A stretch of DNA of 64,000 nucleotides, taken from NCBI GenBank assembly GCA_037157565.1, contig JAZHRO010000073.1, positions 18,296,501 through 18,360,500 of the forward strand. Direction: 5' to 3'. The translations under genes and the position numbers were made by a program. Below, piece by piece: positions 20,974-32,048 of this stretch. The stretch comes from Thalassia testudinum. Lineage: Eukaryota; Streptophyta; Magnoliopsida; Alismatales; Hydrocharitaceae. The notes below the pieces were generated by a model that saw only the letters and a list, made by a program, of their open reading frames with translations, searched no databases and was not told the DNA's origin. Positions within the stretch are counted from its first letter, which is position 1, and each line of letters opens with the position of its first letter.

Positions 20974-21896
20974 GATCAAACAGGGAGGAAGGCGGAGGGA
21001 GACGACGTGTCTCCCTCGCCGGAGGATGGCCGGAAACAAGAACCCATACCGTCCGTGCGTTCGCACGGCCGGTATGGTGGGTTACAACGACCAGGGGGGT
21101 GTCCCTGCGACGGCTGACGACGCAGGGCACCCCCGGTTTACTTGCCAGGTCCCCCACCTCACCCTGCGCGGCGCCATGCTCCGCGCAAGGTCGCCGGAGC
21201 ATGGTGCTGGCAGGTTTTGCAGGGGGGACCTGATTGCAAAGACCGTAGGAGAGTTAGGGGCCAAAATGCGAGGGTTCAAAAGTTGAGGGCCAAAGAGTAA
21301 ATATATGAGGACCAAAGTGTAAAGTCGGTCAAGGAGGTTTCTTCTTAGGCTCAAGTTTTTATACATGACTAATTAGGACCTAAGGAATCTGATGGTGAAT
21401 TTCATTTCCATATTAAACCTTGTTTGACCGGTCAATTTACGCAAAAACCCAAATTAAGTTATTAATTGGGCATGGTTCTCAATGTAGGTCAAAAAGGGTT
21501 CTGAAGGCCAAATTGAAGGTTCTAAACCATGGAGATTATTTTTCTATGAATTTTAGAGGGTTTATTCTATTTTTACTTTGCCTCGAACCTTGTGAATTGA
21601 AGTGGGTTGTTTTAGGGTTACAGATTATCATTTAGTTTCTTGGAATTGCTGTAGCCCTTGCTAGATCATTTCATCCCACTCTTATTCTTATTAAGCTGCT
21701 TTGACCTATGTTTGGGCCCTGAATTACCCTGTATGCAGATTATACTGGTAAAATTGCATTTTTACCCCTTATGACTTGTTTTCTTCTCAAACTCAGGATT
21801 CTCTGAGTTAAGCCTTTCCTTGAGATATGTAGGAGCTTTTATCCTTTGTATTAGGTCAAAATGAGCTAGTTATGGCTCATGATGAGGTTCTCATCA

Positions 21897-21901
21897 TATA
21901 T
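21897..21901. repeat. Target-site duplication of element C, right copy (tatat)
   Basis: The five bases directly after the LTR are identical to 8229-8233. Confidence 0.9.
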
Positions 21902-22440
21902 CAATTGCTATAAAATTTGAATTGGAATTCCTCTGGGTTGGGGGTCCATAACAAGCTTGATTATCAAACCTGGGATTTTGGAGATTGTGATGGTTAATCC
22001 AAGATGTCACAAGGGTGTACTGATGCCTATGATCAATAACATGTTTCAACATCTACATTATATTGTCTCTTCTTTTAAGGTCATCTCAGTGTACTTTCCA
22101 TAGCAATGGCTCAAATCTACACAAGATATACTCACCATTATGCCATCTCTCAATTTCCCAGTATTTTGGCATGAGAACATCCCAAGTTGCCTCATTTTCT
22201 AGTTGTGTCAAAATTAACTATTCTTGTTCTGAAATCAATGTTGTTGTGTTTGACACATTAACCTGTATATCCTCAAATGGGTCTGCTAACATGTCAGGTT
22301 GCATTTTTTAATCAAATGGTGGAATCAAGATGTAGAATCAAAACTCAAGATTAGATTTGATCAGATCTGAAAGAAATCCCTAAGATGATCTGTGTATGTG
22401 CTCTAAATACAAGGGATGAGGGATTGCATGTGAACTTTTG
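21902..22440 (-). pseudogene. Element B: unknown reading frames upstream of the C insertion
   Basis: The minus strand holds an ATG at 22050-22052 opening a frame (MLKHVIDHRHQYTLVTSW...) that runs into the C insertion and continues in phase at 8228. Upstream, a separate frame from 22302 has a stop near 22222 and includes the stretch PKYWEIERWHNGEYILCRF before another stop near 22095. These replace gag in the order seen in C. No capsid motif or other known family is visible. Confidence 0.45.
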
Positions 22441-23477
22441 ACCTAATCAAGGCACCCAAAGATTTTTGGATGACTATGGCAATTTTGAGGTGGATGATAC
22501 CACTGAATCAGAAATTCACACACCCGAGAATTACCTGGGCAGCCAGGAAGGGAAAGCCCTGCAAAGACCCCTACACGGTAGAGAGTCCTCACGGGTTACA
22601 GGGTTTCCCCCACCCAACCTTCCTTGTCACTGAGGGTGCAGGTAGACTGGAATGTACGAACTTAAGACCTTAAGTCTACCAATTTTATGTCCTAATTTGT
22701 GAATTGAGTTTCACTTGATTAGAAGTTAATTTAACTTGTGACCTAATTTGGAGGTTGGTTGGCCTACAATGTAGACCAACTTCACCTGACTTACCCTAAA
22801 GATGGCAGAATGAGATTTAGGTCAAGACCTACAAATCACCCTGATTGACTCCCAGGTTATTAGGTCCAAGGATTTTAGGGTTCAAGTGAATTTAGAGCCT
22901 AATTTTAGGATTTTTCTAATTAGATCTTTTCAATCAAGGGCTTGGGTAGCACACAAGTGCGGGAGGGTAACTTTCTTTTAATTCAGGCAAAAATGTGTAC
23001 TAGCACTTCAAAACCCTAATGCAGAAACCCTAATTGGCTCTATTTCCAAGTCCAATTGATCTTGGCATGTTCACCTTGGACTTCAAGCAAGAAATGTGTG
23101 TAGTCCAAGATGATCAAAAATTAGGTGTGATCCCTAATAGGCACAGGAAAGTTAGGGTAGGGAATTTTAAGTAGAATCGTCTCAGTCTACAATCAGATTT
23201 GAAAAAATTTTCGCAAATCAGGAACTTTTCCTTTAAATGATAATTACTATGAAAAATAAGGCAGGTGATTCCTAATTTATTGTATCATTTTTTATCTTCC
23301 CAAGATTAGGAGGTTGATTAGGGAATAATAGAGAAGTTACCTGCCCTGGAGTGGTTGATTTGCACGGAAGATCTCTTCGTAAAGTACCTCATAAAATCAC
23401 AATAAAGCAAACAGGGCAAGTTAGTGCTCAAATATAATCAAAATACAGCAAGAGAATAGTGGTGAATTGCACATTGC
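22441..23477 (-). other. Element B: 5' leader related to C and D
   Basis: 22441-22675 aligns with C's leader (18244-18480): attacctgggcagccag, ctacacggtagag and cgggttacagggtttcccc are shared. The rest is AT-rich with no open frame of note. The shared leader ties B to the autonomous Athila copies. Confidence 0.75.
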
Positions 23478-23495
23478 TCCCTAACAACGATGACA
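23478..23495 (-). promoter_or_regulatory. Element B: decayed tRNA-Asp primer-binding site
   Basis: Twelve of 18 bases match tRNA-Asp. Five of the six changes are C to T or G to A. Three bases separate it from the LTR at 23499. Confidence 0.7.
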
Positions 23496-23498
23496 AAA

Positions 23499-26264
23499 TG
23501 TTAATCACTCTGAAATAGGTTTCAAAATCATCGTGTTGTAGTACAGTTCGAATCAGTGCGAAAAATAAATAAAATTTAGACTCGAATGAAAGTCTGAGGT
23601 CATTCACTGGGAGCAAATAGGAATTCATGCACTAATCTCAATAAATAATGTAAATGAGCACAATTAATGATAACAATTACTCAAAACTAATATTCAATGT
23701 AGCACATGAGTATATCAATAATCTATTGAGGCAAAAAGTCATCTAAGATCAAATAATGGTGATTTGAATCACCAATTATTAGCTTAGATACACATATAAT
23801 AATTAATTAATCATCTAAATAAATGAACAGTTTCAACCATGCAAACTTTAGTGTACAGTTCACTTCATCAGGCAACAGGGCACTCAATCAAACAGCTTAA
23901 GTGTCTTGCAACAGTGCTAAGAGGACACTGTACTTCTTCCTCTTCTCTTCTTTCTCTACTCTGCTTCTACTTTTCCTCTTGTTTCCTTCTTAGCTTCTCT
24001 GCCTCACCTCTTCTTTCCTTAGCTCTGTCTCTACAGGGGGGCACCTTCGATTTTTGGCTAAGTGTTAGACAATACATAGGGAAGCAAAACCCCCTACCCC
24101 ACACCCTCTCTCTTCATCTCTCTCTGGGTTTCCACCTTTCTTCTGCCTTCACAAGGCCATGCACAGTACTAGGTAGTCGGGTTTCGGATCTAAGCACGCC
24201 AGGGACCAGGACTACGGGCGTGGGTCACAGTCGACGTGTGCGCGGGTTAGGTGAGTCGGATCGACGCCAGGCCCGCGTGCATAGTGTAACAGGTGAGGCA
24301 GGTGTCGCGTGAGAGGGGACCTCACCCCCGTGTGTTGAGGCAAATAGCCTACAACACAAAATCAACTTATGCGGTGCTAGATGCTCAGTGGTTTCCGAGG
24401 TGGGACTAAATGTCCCACCTTCCTCGTGCAAGTGTCTACTGATCCCTCTCCATCTGATTGCAGCTGCTGCAGAGGGTAGCTCCCCCAATTGGAGACCTAG
24501 GTGCATGCCTTGAGCAAAGCCGCAGCACCTGGAGGGTGTGGCCTGGAGCTTTGTGGCTAGAGCTCGAAGAACACAGCTGGAGGAGACGTCGCGGCGGCAG
24601 AGCTCCGATGGTACACCTAAAACATGAAATACAGGCTAAAAGCCCCAATCAAAATGTTCAGAAGCTTCGCCTTGGTGAGGCGAAGTAGACGACGATGGTT
24701 TCATGGAGTTTAGTGCACGGAGGTGGTCAGTTGGTGACGGAGTAGGTCATGCAAAGGTGGGTTGTTCAAGGGATTGTTTGGGTGAGCAGTGGAGCAAAAT
24801 AGGAGAGGGGTTGGATTGGTGGAGTCGTGGCGAAGGTTGTGAGGTGGTTGGCGAGGTGGATGGAGGGGTGTAGCGACGAAGGTGCCTCGCTGGAGGGATT
24901 GCCAGAGGCGGGGAAGACGAGGGTGAACGGTAGCGTCAAGGGTTTTTTTTGGGATTTCTGAATAGGAAACTAAACTAAAAACCTAGGGGAACTAGTATAG
25001 CCCTAAACAAATTGATGAAAGAGGGAGAATTGGCACCGGCGTTGGTAGGCCAGCGCCAGGGAAGAAAACACTCCGGTAGAGGGGGCGGCGATGACGACAA
25101 AGGTAGAGCGATGACGGCTAGTATTGCACATCGCGGAGGAAACTGAGGGAGATAAATCTGTCGTCAGTATTGTGAACGGACAAGGAATGGAGAGGAAAGA
25201 GGTCGCCGAACGTCGAGGAGAACTTCTGTATGAGGAGAGAAGAATTGGGGGTTATTCCGATCGAATTCGAGCGTAGAAGATGCACAAGGCCACGGAGGTC
25301 CTTTTATAAGTTGTAGGAAGCGGCTAGGGCTTGGGAAGCAAGCTTCCCAAGCTTGGAAGGGCACCGGAGTTGGAAACCTATGGGATACCCAAATCTCTCA
25401 TGCATTCGCATGAGAGATTGGGAAGGTTGTTAGGCTTTGAATCTGATTCATTAGAAAGAGGACTCCTCAAGGAATCTCCCTTCCAATTTTGGAAGGGATT
25501 GAGCGAGAAATCCGAGAGATATTCCCATTTGAAGGTGCCAGAGCTTTAGGATTAAAAGTTGAGGGTGGTAGGGACCTATTTGTGAAGAATACAATAAAAT
25601 TAGGAGGCTATTTGTAATAAATTCAAAAGTTAAGGGCATGAGTGTGAGATAAAAGAGTCAGACAGGACCAAATTGCAAACTAGGTCAAGATGACCTTAGA
25701 TTGGGTCCAAATTTTGGTACAAACCTAATTTGGACCCAAGGAATCTAATGGTGAAGTTAGATTTAGGTTTTGACCAAGTTTGATTGGATAAATTGTACAA
25801 TTATCCAAATTAGGACAAAAGTCTATCTGTGGCTATATTTTAGGTCAAGACGGGTTCTGATGGTCAGATTGAAGGTACCAAACCCTAAAGCATATTTTTC
25901 TATAATTTTTAGATGGTTTGGGTGAATTTTATCCTGACCAAAACCTTAGTAGATTAAGCAGGCCTGTTTTTAGGATTTCGGAAGTCATTTAATTCTCAAA
26001 ACATGCGAAAACCCTTTTCTTTCTGTACTAACCCACTTGTTAGACTCTTAAGATCATTTAACCCTTAATTAACCCCTTAGAAATCCCATGATTATACTGA
26101 AATTGAGGTATGCTATTAAAACATCAGTTTTACCCTCGTTTTCTTGTATTTCTCTTAGAGTGGATTTGCAGTGAATTATGTCTCTCTGGCGATTATGTAG
26201 GAGCATTTATTCCTTGATAATGACTAATTAAAGCTAGATATGGCTGATGATGATGTTATCATCA
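23499..26264 (-). repeat. Element B: 5' LTR
   Basis: This is a 2766-bp segment with TGTTAATC..GTTATCATCA ends next to the primer site. It is related along its length to LTR D and more distantly to LTR C. The TATA box CTTATAAAAG (minus strand) is at 25301-25310. The hairpin arms AGGTGGGAC/GTCCCACCT lie at 24398-24420. A tRNA-Asp-like stretch (gttgtagtacag) is at 23534-23545. The short open frames inside are not genes. Confidence 0.85.
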
Positions 26265-27200
26265 ATCTTCGTCCTACCGAACATGCCCATGGACTCATTA
26301 TTGATGGAGTTCTCGCACATATTCTCCAGGATCTCCCACACGGTGTCCTCATGTTGACCCATGATGTTGCCACCACAGGTTGCATTGACGTATAATCTAA
26401 TATCTTCACGGAGTCCCTGGTAAGAAGACTGGACTTGTTCCCATTTAGGAACTCCATGAAGGGGGCATTTTTGCATGAGATCCAGAAAGCGATCCCATGG
26501 CTCATAAAGTGATTCTCCCGCATTCTAAGTAAAGTGCATGATCTGGTGCCTCAGAGCATTTGTTCGACCAACAGGAAAAACTTTTTTATAAATTCGGATT
26601 AAAGTTCATCCCATGTGTTGATCGGACGAGTTAGGGTTTGGTACCAGTGGATAGCCTTGTCCATGAGGGAGAAGGAAAACATCTTCATGAGCAGGATGTC
26701 TCAATCTTTAATGGTTGTCCCAAAGGTCTGAGCCAGATGTTTGAGTTGTTTGATATTCTAGAAGGGATCCTCAGAGTTCAGCCCATGAAATTTAGGGATA
26801 GCATGAATCATGTTGGCCCTGAGTTTAGCATTAGGTCCTCCAGCAGGGATTTGAACTCTAGGTTTGATTGCTACCACAGTGGGATTGTAATGATCTCGCA
26901 TCATAGGACGCTGTGGTGGATTCATGAATGCCTGGAATAGATCGTTGAGGCTCTGAAGCTGATTCTGGAGATTGTTTTCTTCTTCTGCTTGGTGTTCCAT
27001 GGCTATCAATGAAGGAGATCTAGGCTCAGATGAACAGAAGAGATATCGATCTGGTCAAGAGGTAGCACAAACAAGTGAGTCGAGGCTTGACCTAGACGAG
27101 AGCGAACAGCTAATGGAGACCTCAAGGGTGGCCTTAAGGACCTCCTCCCGAACATACACTATGGAACCAAATGAGGGACAGAATATGTGATAGACCCAAT
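26265..27200 (-). pseudogene. Element D: gag fragment, truncated
   Basis: Minus-strand gag closely resembles C's. From about 27000 it reads MEHQAEEENNLQNQLQSLND and then RDHYNPTVVAIKPRVQIP. From about 26476 it reads CPLHGVPKWEQVQSSYQGL and then CGGNIMGQHEDTVWEILENM. Shifts separate the two blocks near 26500-26760. The frame is cut at 26264 exactly where LTR B begins, in the region after the capsid domain. B therefore appears to have inserted into this gag, but the other half of D is not in the window. Confidence 0.85.
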
Positions 27201-28151
27201 TGAGGCATCCAAGAACTTTTGGATGATTAAGGAGGTTTGAGGCGGATGATACCTTTTGATCACAAAGTCGTCCACTCGAGAAATACTTGGGCAATCAGGA
27301 AGGGAGAGTCCCGCAAAAACCCCTACATGGTAGAGCATCCCCACAGGTTACAGGGTTTCCCCACCCAACCTTCCTTGTCACCGCAGATCCAAGGAGACCG
27401 AAATGAATAACTTAACCTCTTAAGTCTACCAAATTTTAATCCTGAATTAAAGTGCTTAGAATTTCACTTGAACTTTAGAGTTGATCTTGATTTGTAACAT
27501 AATTTGAAGGTTGGTTGACCCACAAGGTGGATCAACTTCACCTAACCTGCCCTAAGATTGAGGATGATTTGGGTAATGAGCCCAAAATCACCCTAAGTGA
27601 TTTGCAAACAGGTTATTAAGTCCAAATTTTAGAGATTCAAGTGAATGATTAGAGCCTTCTTTTAAGGTTTACTTGATTAGGTCAATTCAAGCAAGGGTTT
27701 GGGTGACACACAATGCGGGAAAATCAATTCTTATTATTTCAAGCAAGTGTGTTTTTCTTAACCCTAAGGTAGAAACCCTAATTTGGCTCTTTTGGTCCAA
27801 TCAATTCTTTCCAAATGTGGCACCTAGGGCTCAATCAAGAAGGTGAATAGCCCTAGGTACCTTAAGTCCCAATTAGGTGTAGAAATCTGGAAGGGCATCT
27901 CTAGAATGAATCAAATCAGGCAACTCAAGTGATTAAGTCTAATAATAAATGTGAGTTGATCCTAATTGATTTCTCTTTTTAATTCTTTTCCAGAAATAGG
28001 GGCTTAAGAAGAAGTGAGATTACCTACCCCTGGAGTGGCTGTCTTGCGGCTGATCTTCTCAAATGTACCTCTACACAACCACAACCAAACAAATAAAGAA
28101 AGTTAGTATCAGATCAATGTTTGTAATCAGTGAAATAAAATTGCGCGTTGC
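27201..28151 (-). other. Element D: 5' leader
   Basis: It contains the same leader block as B and C (27185-27400, acctgggc-type text and gggttacagggtttccccacc), followed by AT-rich sequence up to the primer site. A short upstream frame at 27159-27344 resembles the N-terminal extension of C's gag frame but is broken. Confidence 0.7.
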
Positions 28152-28169
28152 TCCCTGGCAATGGCATCA
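28152..28169 (-). promoter_or_regulatory. Element D: tRNA-Asp primer-binding site, decayed
   Basis: Fourteen of 18 bases match the tRNA-Asp 3' end. The four differences are three C to T and one G to A. Three bases separate it from the LTR. Confidence 0.8.
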
Positions 28170-28172
28170 AAA

Positions 28173-30709
28173 TGTTTAAGTGAATTCGACATTATTTAAG
28201 AAATGCATAGTAGTATATGACAAACGTGCTCAAATCATTTAAATTTATAACTAGAATCAAAAGAGTCTGAGGTCGAACACAGGGAGCAAACAATAGCAAT
28301 TTAATCTCACCAATCACAAGAAATATAAGAAATTATAATCAAAACTTTATTCAGAACTACTCAAAATGATATATAAATGAAATCAAGTATGGGTTAAAAA
28401 GAATTAACCCTTAATATTAAGCTCAAATAAATGCACAGTATCTCAATCTAATTTGCCACATCAACCAAGTTAAATGAACCAACAGTAGCTTCAGAACCAG
28501 CAGAACTAAGCTTCTCAGAATAGAGGCAAAGGCCTCTTCTTTTCTTCCTTCCTTCGTGTCTCAAGGGAGAGAGGCAACCATAGCATAGAGGTAAAGGTCT
28601 CTCAGAATCACTAAGTGTAGAGAGCAGTGAAAGGCAAAAATGCCCCCTCTCTCTCTCACTCCTTCCTCTTCTTTCTCTTCTCAGAAACTTAGGTTTAGCC
28701 GGGTAATCGGGTGGGTAACCAGGCGTGAACAAGGTCCAAACCTGCGGGTGTGGTCGCAAGAGAGGAGTGCTTGGTCGGGTAAGCAGGTTTAAGGGTAAAG
28801 GGGACCCGACCCCCGTGTTCTTGGGCAAAGAACGAGGGAGACGAAATCAATTTATCCCGCTCGGTTAGCTATAGAATGCACAATGTGGGACTATATTATC
28901 CCTTCTTCATCGCAACGCAGCAACAACTGAGGATGGCTTTGATTGAGGCAGCGGCTGTGTATGTGGGCTCCAATTGGGAGCCTAGAGATGCACCTGGAGG
29001 TCAACCGCAGCATCTGCAGGTGTTATCTGGAGGGATCACGGCCAGAGGACTGCAAGTGTCATCGGAGAAGTCGAGGGTAGCGGCCGTCGTCCGATGAAGA
29101 CCTGAAAGGAAAAAGACAACCTCGTAGCCATGTCAAATATGCTTAGAAGCTTCGCCGGTGTGCAGCAGGTGCGTTGGTGGCAGTGGTATGGTGTGTGGTG
29201 TCATGAGGAGGCCTGACGACCTTGAGGAAGGTGTGTGCAGGTATCGGTGGTCGGTGAGGTGTTTTGGTGGGTGAAAGCTCAAATTATTTGAGGGCTTTTG
29301 TAGAGGGTGGTGCGGCGGAGCTTGTGGAGGTGGTGCGGGGCTGTTTGGAGGTGTGTGGCGTTGGGGATGCTTCGCCAGAGTGTCGCCGGAGCGGAGGACA
29401 ACGATGGTGTAGCAGGTGATACCGTGGGTGTGAGGGTGTTGTGAATACCGGGAAAGGAAGTAAAGGGAGAGAGGAAGAGATAGAGTGACTTAGGAGTGAA
29501 GGGGGTGGACGGAGAGCTCCGACATTGGTGAGCTAGAGCCGAAGAAGACGAGCGAGTCTGGTGATGTGGCGTCGATGATGAAGAGGCAGGAAGTAATCCC
29601 TCTTTGGCTGGAGAGATGCAGAGGAGGTAAAGGCAGAGGGCCATCCAATTTGATTGTTGGAAAGCCGAAAGAGGAGGACAGAGAGGGGTTGTCGGAGCAA
29701 GGTGCAGAGGTGGTCGAAGAGGGAAGAAAGAGGAGTTTCTCTGACCAAAACTTGCTAAGGAGCACAATTAGCAGCTCGGGCAGGCTCTCAAGCTTGGAAA
29801 CAAGCTTGGAGAACTTGAGAAATTAGGGAAGAAGATCCCTAAAATTATAAGGATTCACATGAGCATCTTGGGAAAAATCTAAGTCCAAGATGCGGTTCAA
29901 GTGATTGGGGATGACCTCAAGATCATCCCTTCCAATTTTGGAAGGGATTGGTCAAGAAATCAGGGAGGTATCCCTGATTGAAGCTCGGCTGCTTTGGGTT
30001 CACACCTGTCATGGCGGCAAGGACCCATTTGAATAAAATGAAGAGAAGTTAGGGGGCTATTTGTAAAGATTTCAAAAGTTAGGGGCATATGTGAGAAAGA
30101 GTCTGATTGGACTAAAATGCAAACTAGGTCAAGATGATCTTCAATTGGGTCCAAATTTTGGTACAAATTTAATTTGGACCTAAGGAATCTAATGGTGAAG
30201 TTGGATTTTAGTTTTGACCAAGGTTGACTTGGTAATTTGCATAGAACCTAAAATTAGGGCAACTTTCTGTCTGAGACTCTATTTAAGTTCACAATGGGTT
30301 CCAATGGTCAAATCAAGGGTACTAAATCTTATAGAATATTTTTTTTTGATTTTTAGAATGTTTAGATGGAATTTATTCTGACTAGAACCTTTGTTATTTA
30401 AGTGGGTCTAAAATTAGGGTTTTGGGTTACTATCGATTCTTGAAATGTGTGGAAAACCCATTTCTATCTGCATGGACCCACTTATTAGACTTTAATGCTC
30501 ATTTTACCTTTATTTCACCCCTATTCAACCCATTGGTTATTTTGTTTTCATGATATGTTTTTAGAATTACATAATTAATGTTGGTTTCTTATTCTCTTCT
30601 CAAAACATAATAAGGTGGAGATATAACCCTCAGATGAATATGTAAGAGCTTTTATCTTTTATTCCAGACTAAAATGGGCTAGTTAGGGCCTATGTTGGTG
30701 TTTCCATCA
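28173..30709 (-). repeat. Element D: 5' LTR
   Basis: This is 2537 bp, TGTTTAAG..TTTCCATCA, related along its length to LTR B (compare 30050-30330 with 25600-25890). The U5 signature gaggtcgaacacagggagca is at 28269-28288 and a weak tRNA-Asp-like stretch (10 of 13) at 28206-28218. A weak TATA-like CTTATAATTTT (minus strand) lies near 29843-29853. The hairpin equivalent near 28883 (gtgggactatattatccc) has lost its symmetry. Confidence 0.8.
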
Positions 30710-31140
30710 CATGGGCAATTAAAGTAAAAGCTACAATCATTCTCCATACCCGAATTTGACTCTAATGATTACTCTGACACATTCTTCGCAAGAGTTGAAT
30801 CCATATCTAACTACACTACTTGGGTCCCTTCTATCATTGTCCATCATTTCCAAGACCCATATGATTTTTACCCCAATCTTCACTCCGCTCACACTCCATC
30901 CACCCATATTCTCCATCACCTCCTTAGGATGCCTCCATCTTCATTTCTTTCAAGCACTCGCATGTGTTTGCATTTCTTTTGCAGCACCTGTTGCAGATCA
31001 TCCCAAGCCCCATTTTCATATTTTTCTGACACTTTGGGCTTGACATTCATGGACAGCTGGTCTGCATTTGTGGCCTGCTACTGGCAACTAAAATTAAACT
31101 TTTTATCATTTTAATTGCCATTCTCAATACTATTTTAACT
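30710..31140 (+). other. Element E: open but unidentified sequence before the post-pol region
   Basis: Plus-strand frames stay open over about 360 bases (for example from 30756, and a second frame containing FDSNDYSDTFF). They show no integrase C-terminus, envelope or other recognised motif. The position, just before the post-pol hairpin, suggests the end of the element's coding region, possibly an envelope-like or unrelated frame. Confidence 0.35.
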
Positions 31141-32048
31141 ATTCCATTTCGAGTTTACGCCCAGCTAGAGGCGTTAAACTCAGCACTTATTTATAACATA
31201 TGTTCTTTATATATCATGCATATGTAGCTATTGGATATGTAGAAAGTTAGAACTTTGGATATTATTCTAGGTGATTTCTACCCTTTCTTGTGCTTTTCAC
31301 AGATTTCTATTCTGCTCTATGTTTATTTTCATACATGAGGACATGCAAGAACTTAGGCATGGGGGGTAGTATATATGTTGAATAATTTTGTCAATATCTA
31401 GGAATTATAGCATAATTTTCACATCGACATTCATTTTTGCATAAGTTTTCTAATGTGTTTTTTGAATAAATGTCTGTTATAAGAAAAAAGAAAAAAATTG
31501 CTTTTGTAAAAAAATATAGAAGAAAGGTGGAAAATTAAAAATTTTGAAAAAGAAGGGTGTTTTTAGTGTTCTTAGAATTTAAGGTAGAAAGGGTCCAGAA
31601 TTCTTGATTTTGAGGATTTACTAACCTTAGGAAATGCATAACAAAGTTTTTTGCCTAGACTCTTCAGGTCTTTATAAGACTTAATTTCTCAAGTATTTAC
31701 CTAAATCTAGATTTGTTTTCCTATGTCTTTAAAGGGATTTCAAAGAGCTAAAAGTTAAATCAAAAGGGTGATAAGTGAATGACTTATCCTTCCACCCTTT
31801 GGTTTGGATAATCATTGAGTTCCAAGCAATCTTCACCTGCATAGTGCACTAACTTGTCTTTTAGGCGATTTTATTGAGTTCGTAGTGGTCAATAAGGTTT
31901 AGTCTAAGGGTCAAATGATCCTTGTGGGTATGGATGGCATGTTGCATTGGGTATGCTCCCCAGATGAAGGATGTACAGATCCTAGCCTACGTCTTAGCTT
32001 TTGGATCTTTATTTAGGAAAGGTTTTTGAACGGATGAAGGAGGGCCAC
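31141..32048 (+). other. Element E: 3' untranslated region, first part
   Basis: A plus-strand hairpin lies at 31151-31182 (GAGTTTACGCC, 9-base loop, GGCGTTAAACTC; one bulged base). The internal polypurine-like aacttaggcatgggggg is at 31352-31368. These features match the post-pol region of C read on the opposite strand, so E is oriented plus. The remainder is AT-rich and continues at 34354 after solo LTR F. Confidence 0.65.
32044..32048. repeat. Target-site duplication of solo LTR F, left copy (gccac)
   Basis: Identical to 34349-34353 on the other side of the LTR. Confidence 0.85.

Larger units (their letters stand above)
8234..21896 (-). mobile_element. Element C: complete Athila-type Ty3/gypsy retrotransposon, 13.66 kb
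   Basis: The element consists of two LTRs of about 2.75 kb, a perfect tRNA-Asp primer site, leader, gag-PR-RT-RNase H-integrase, a long 3' untranslated region and a polypurine tract, flanked by tatat. It is transcribed on the minus strand. Hand comparison of the LTRs finds about 16 substitutions and one C-run indel, so about 99.4 % identity, which marks a recent insertion. The Athila assignment rests on the DLGAS protease motif, the NIPLMDAIRHVPAYARFLK block, the tRNA-Asp site and the LTR length. The only evident coding defect is one in-frame TAG in the RT region. It lies inside element B. Confidence 0.96.
19146..21896 (-). repeat. Element C: 5' LTR
   Basis: The LTR is 2751 bp and nearly identical to the 3' LTR. 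It carries the TATA box at 20964-20973, the hairpin at 20048-20072 and the tRNA-Asp-like 13-mer at 19187-19199. It should drive minus-strand transcription of the element. Confidence 0.95.
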
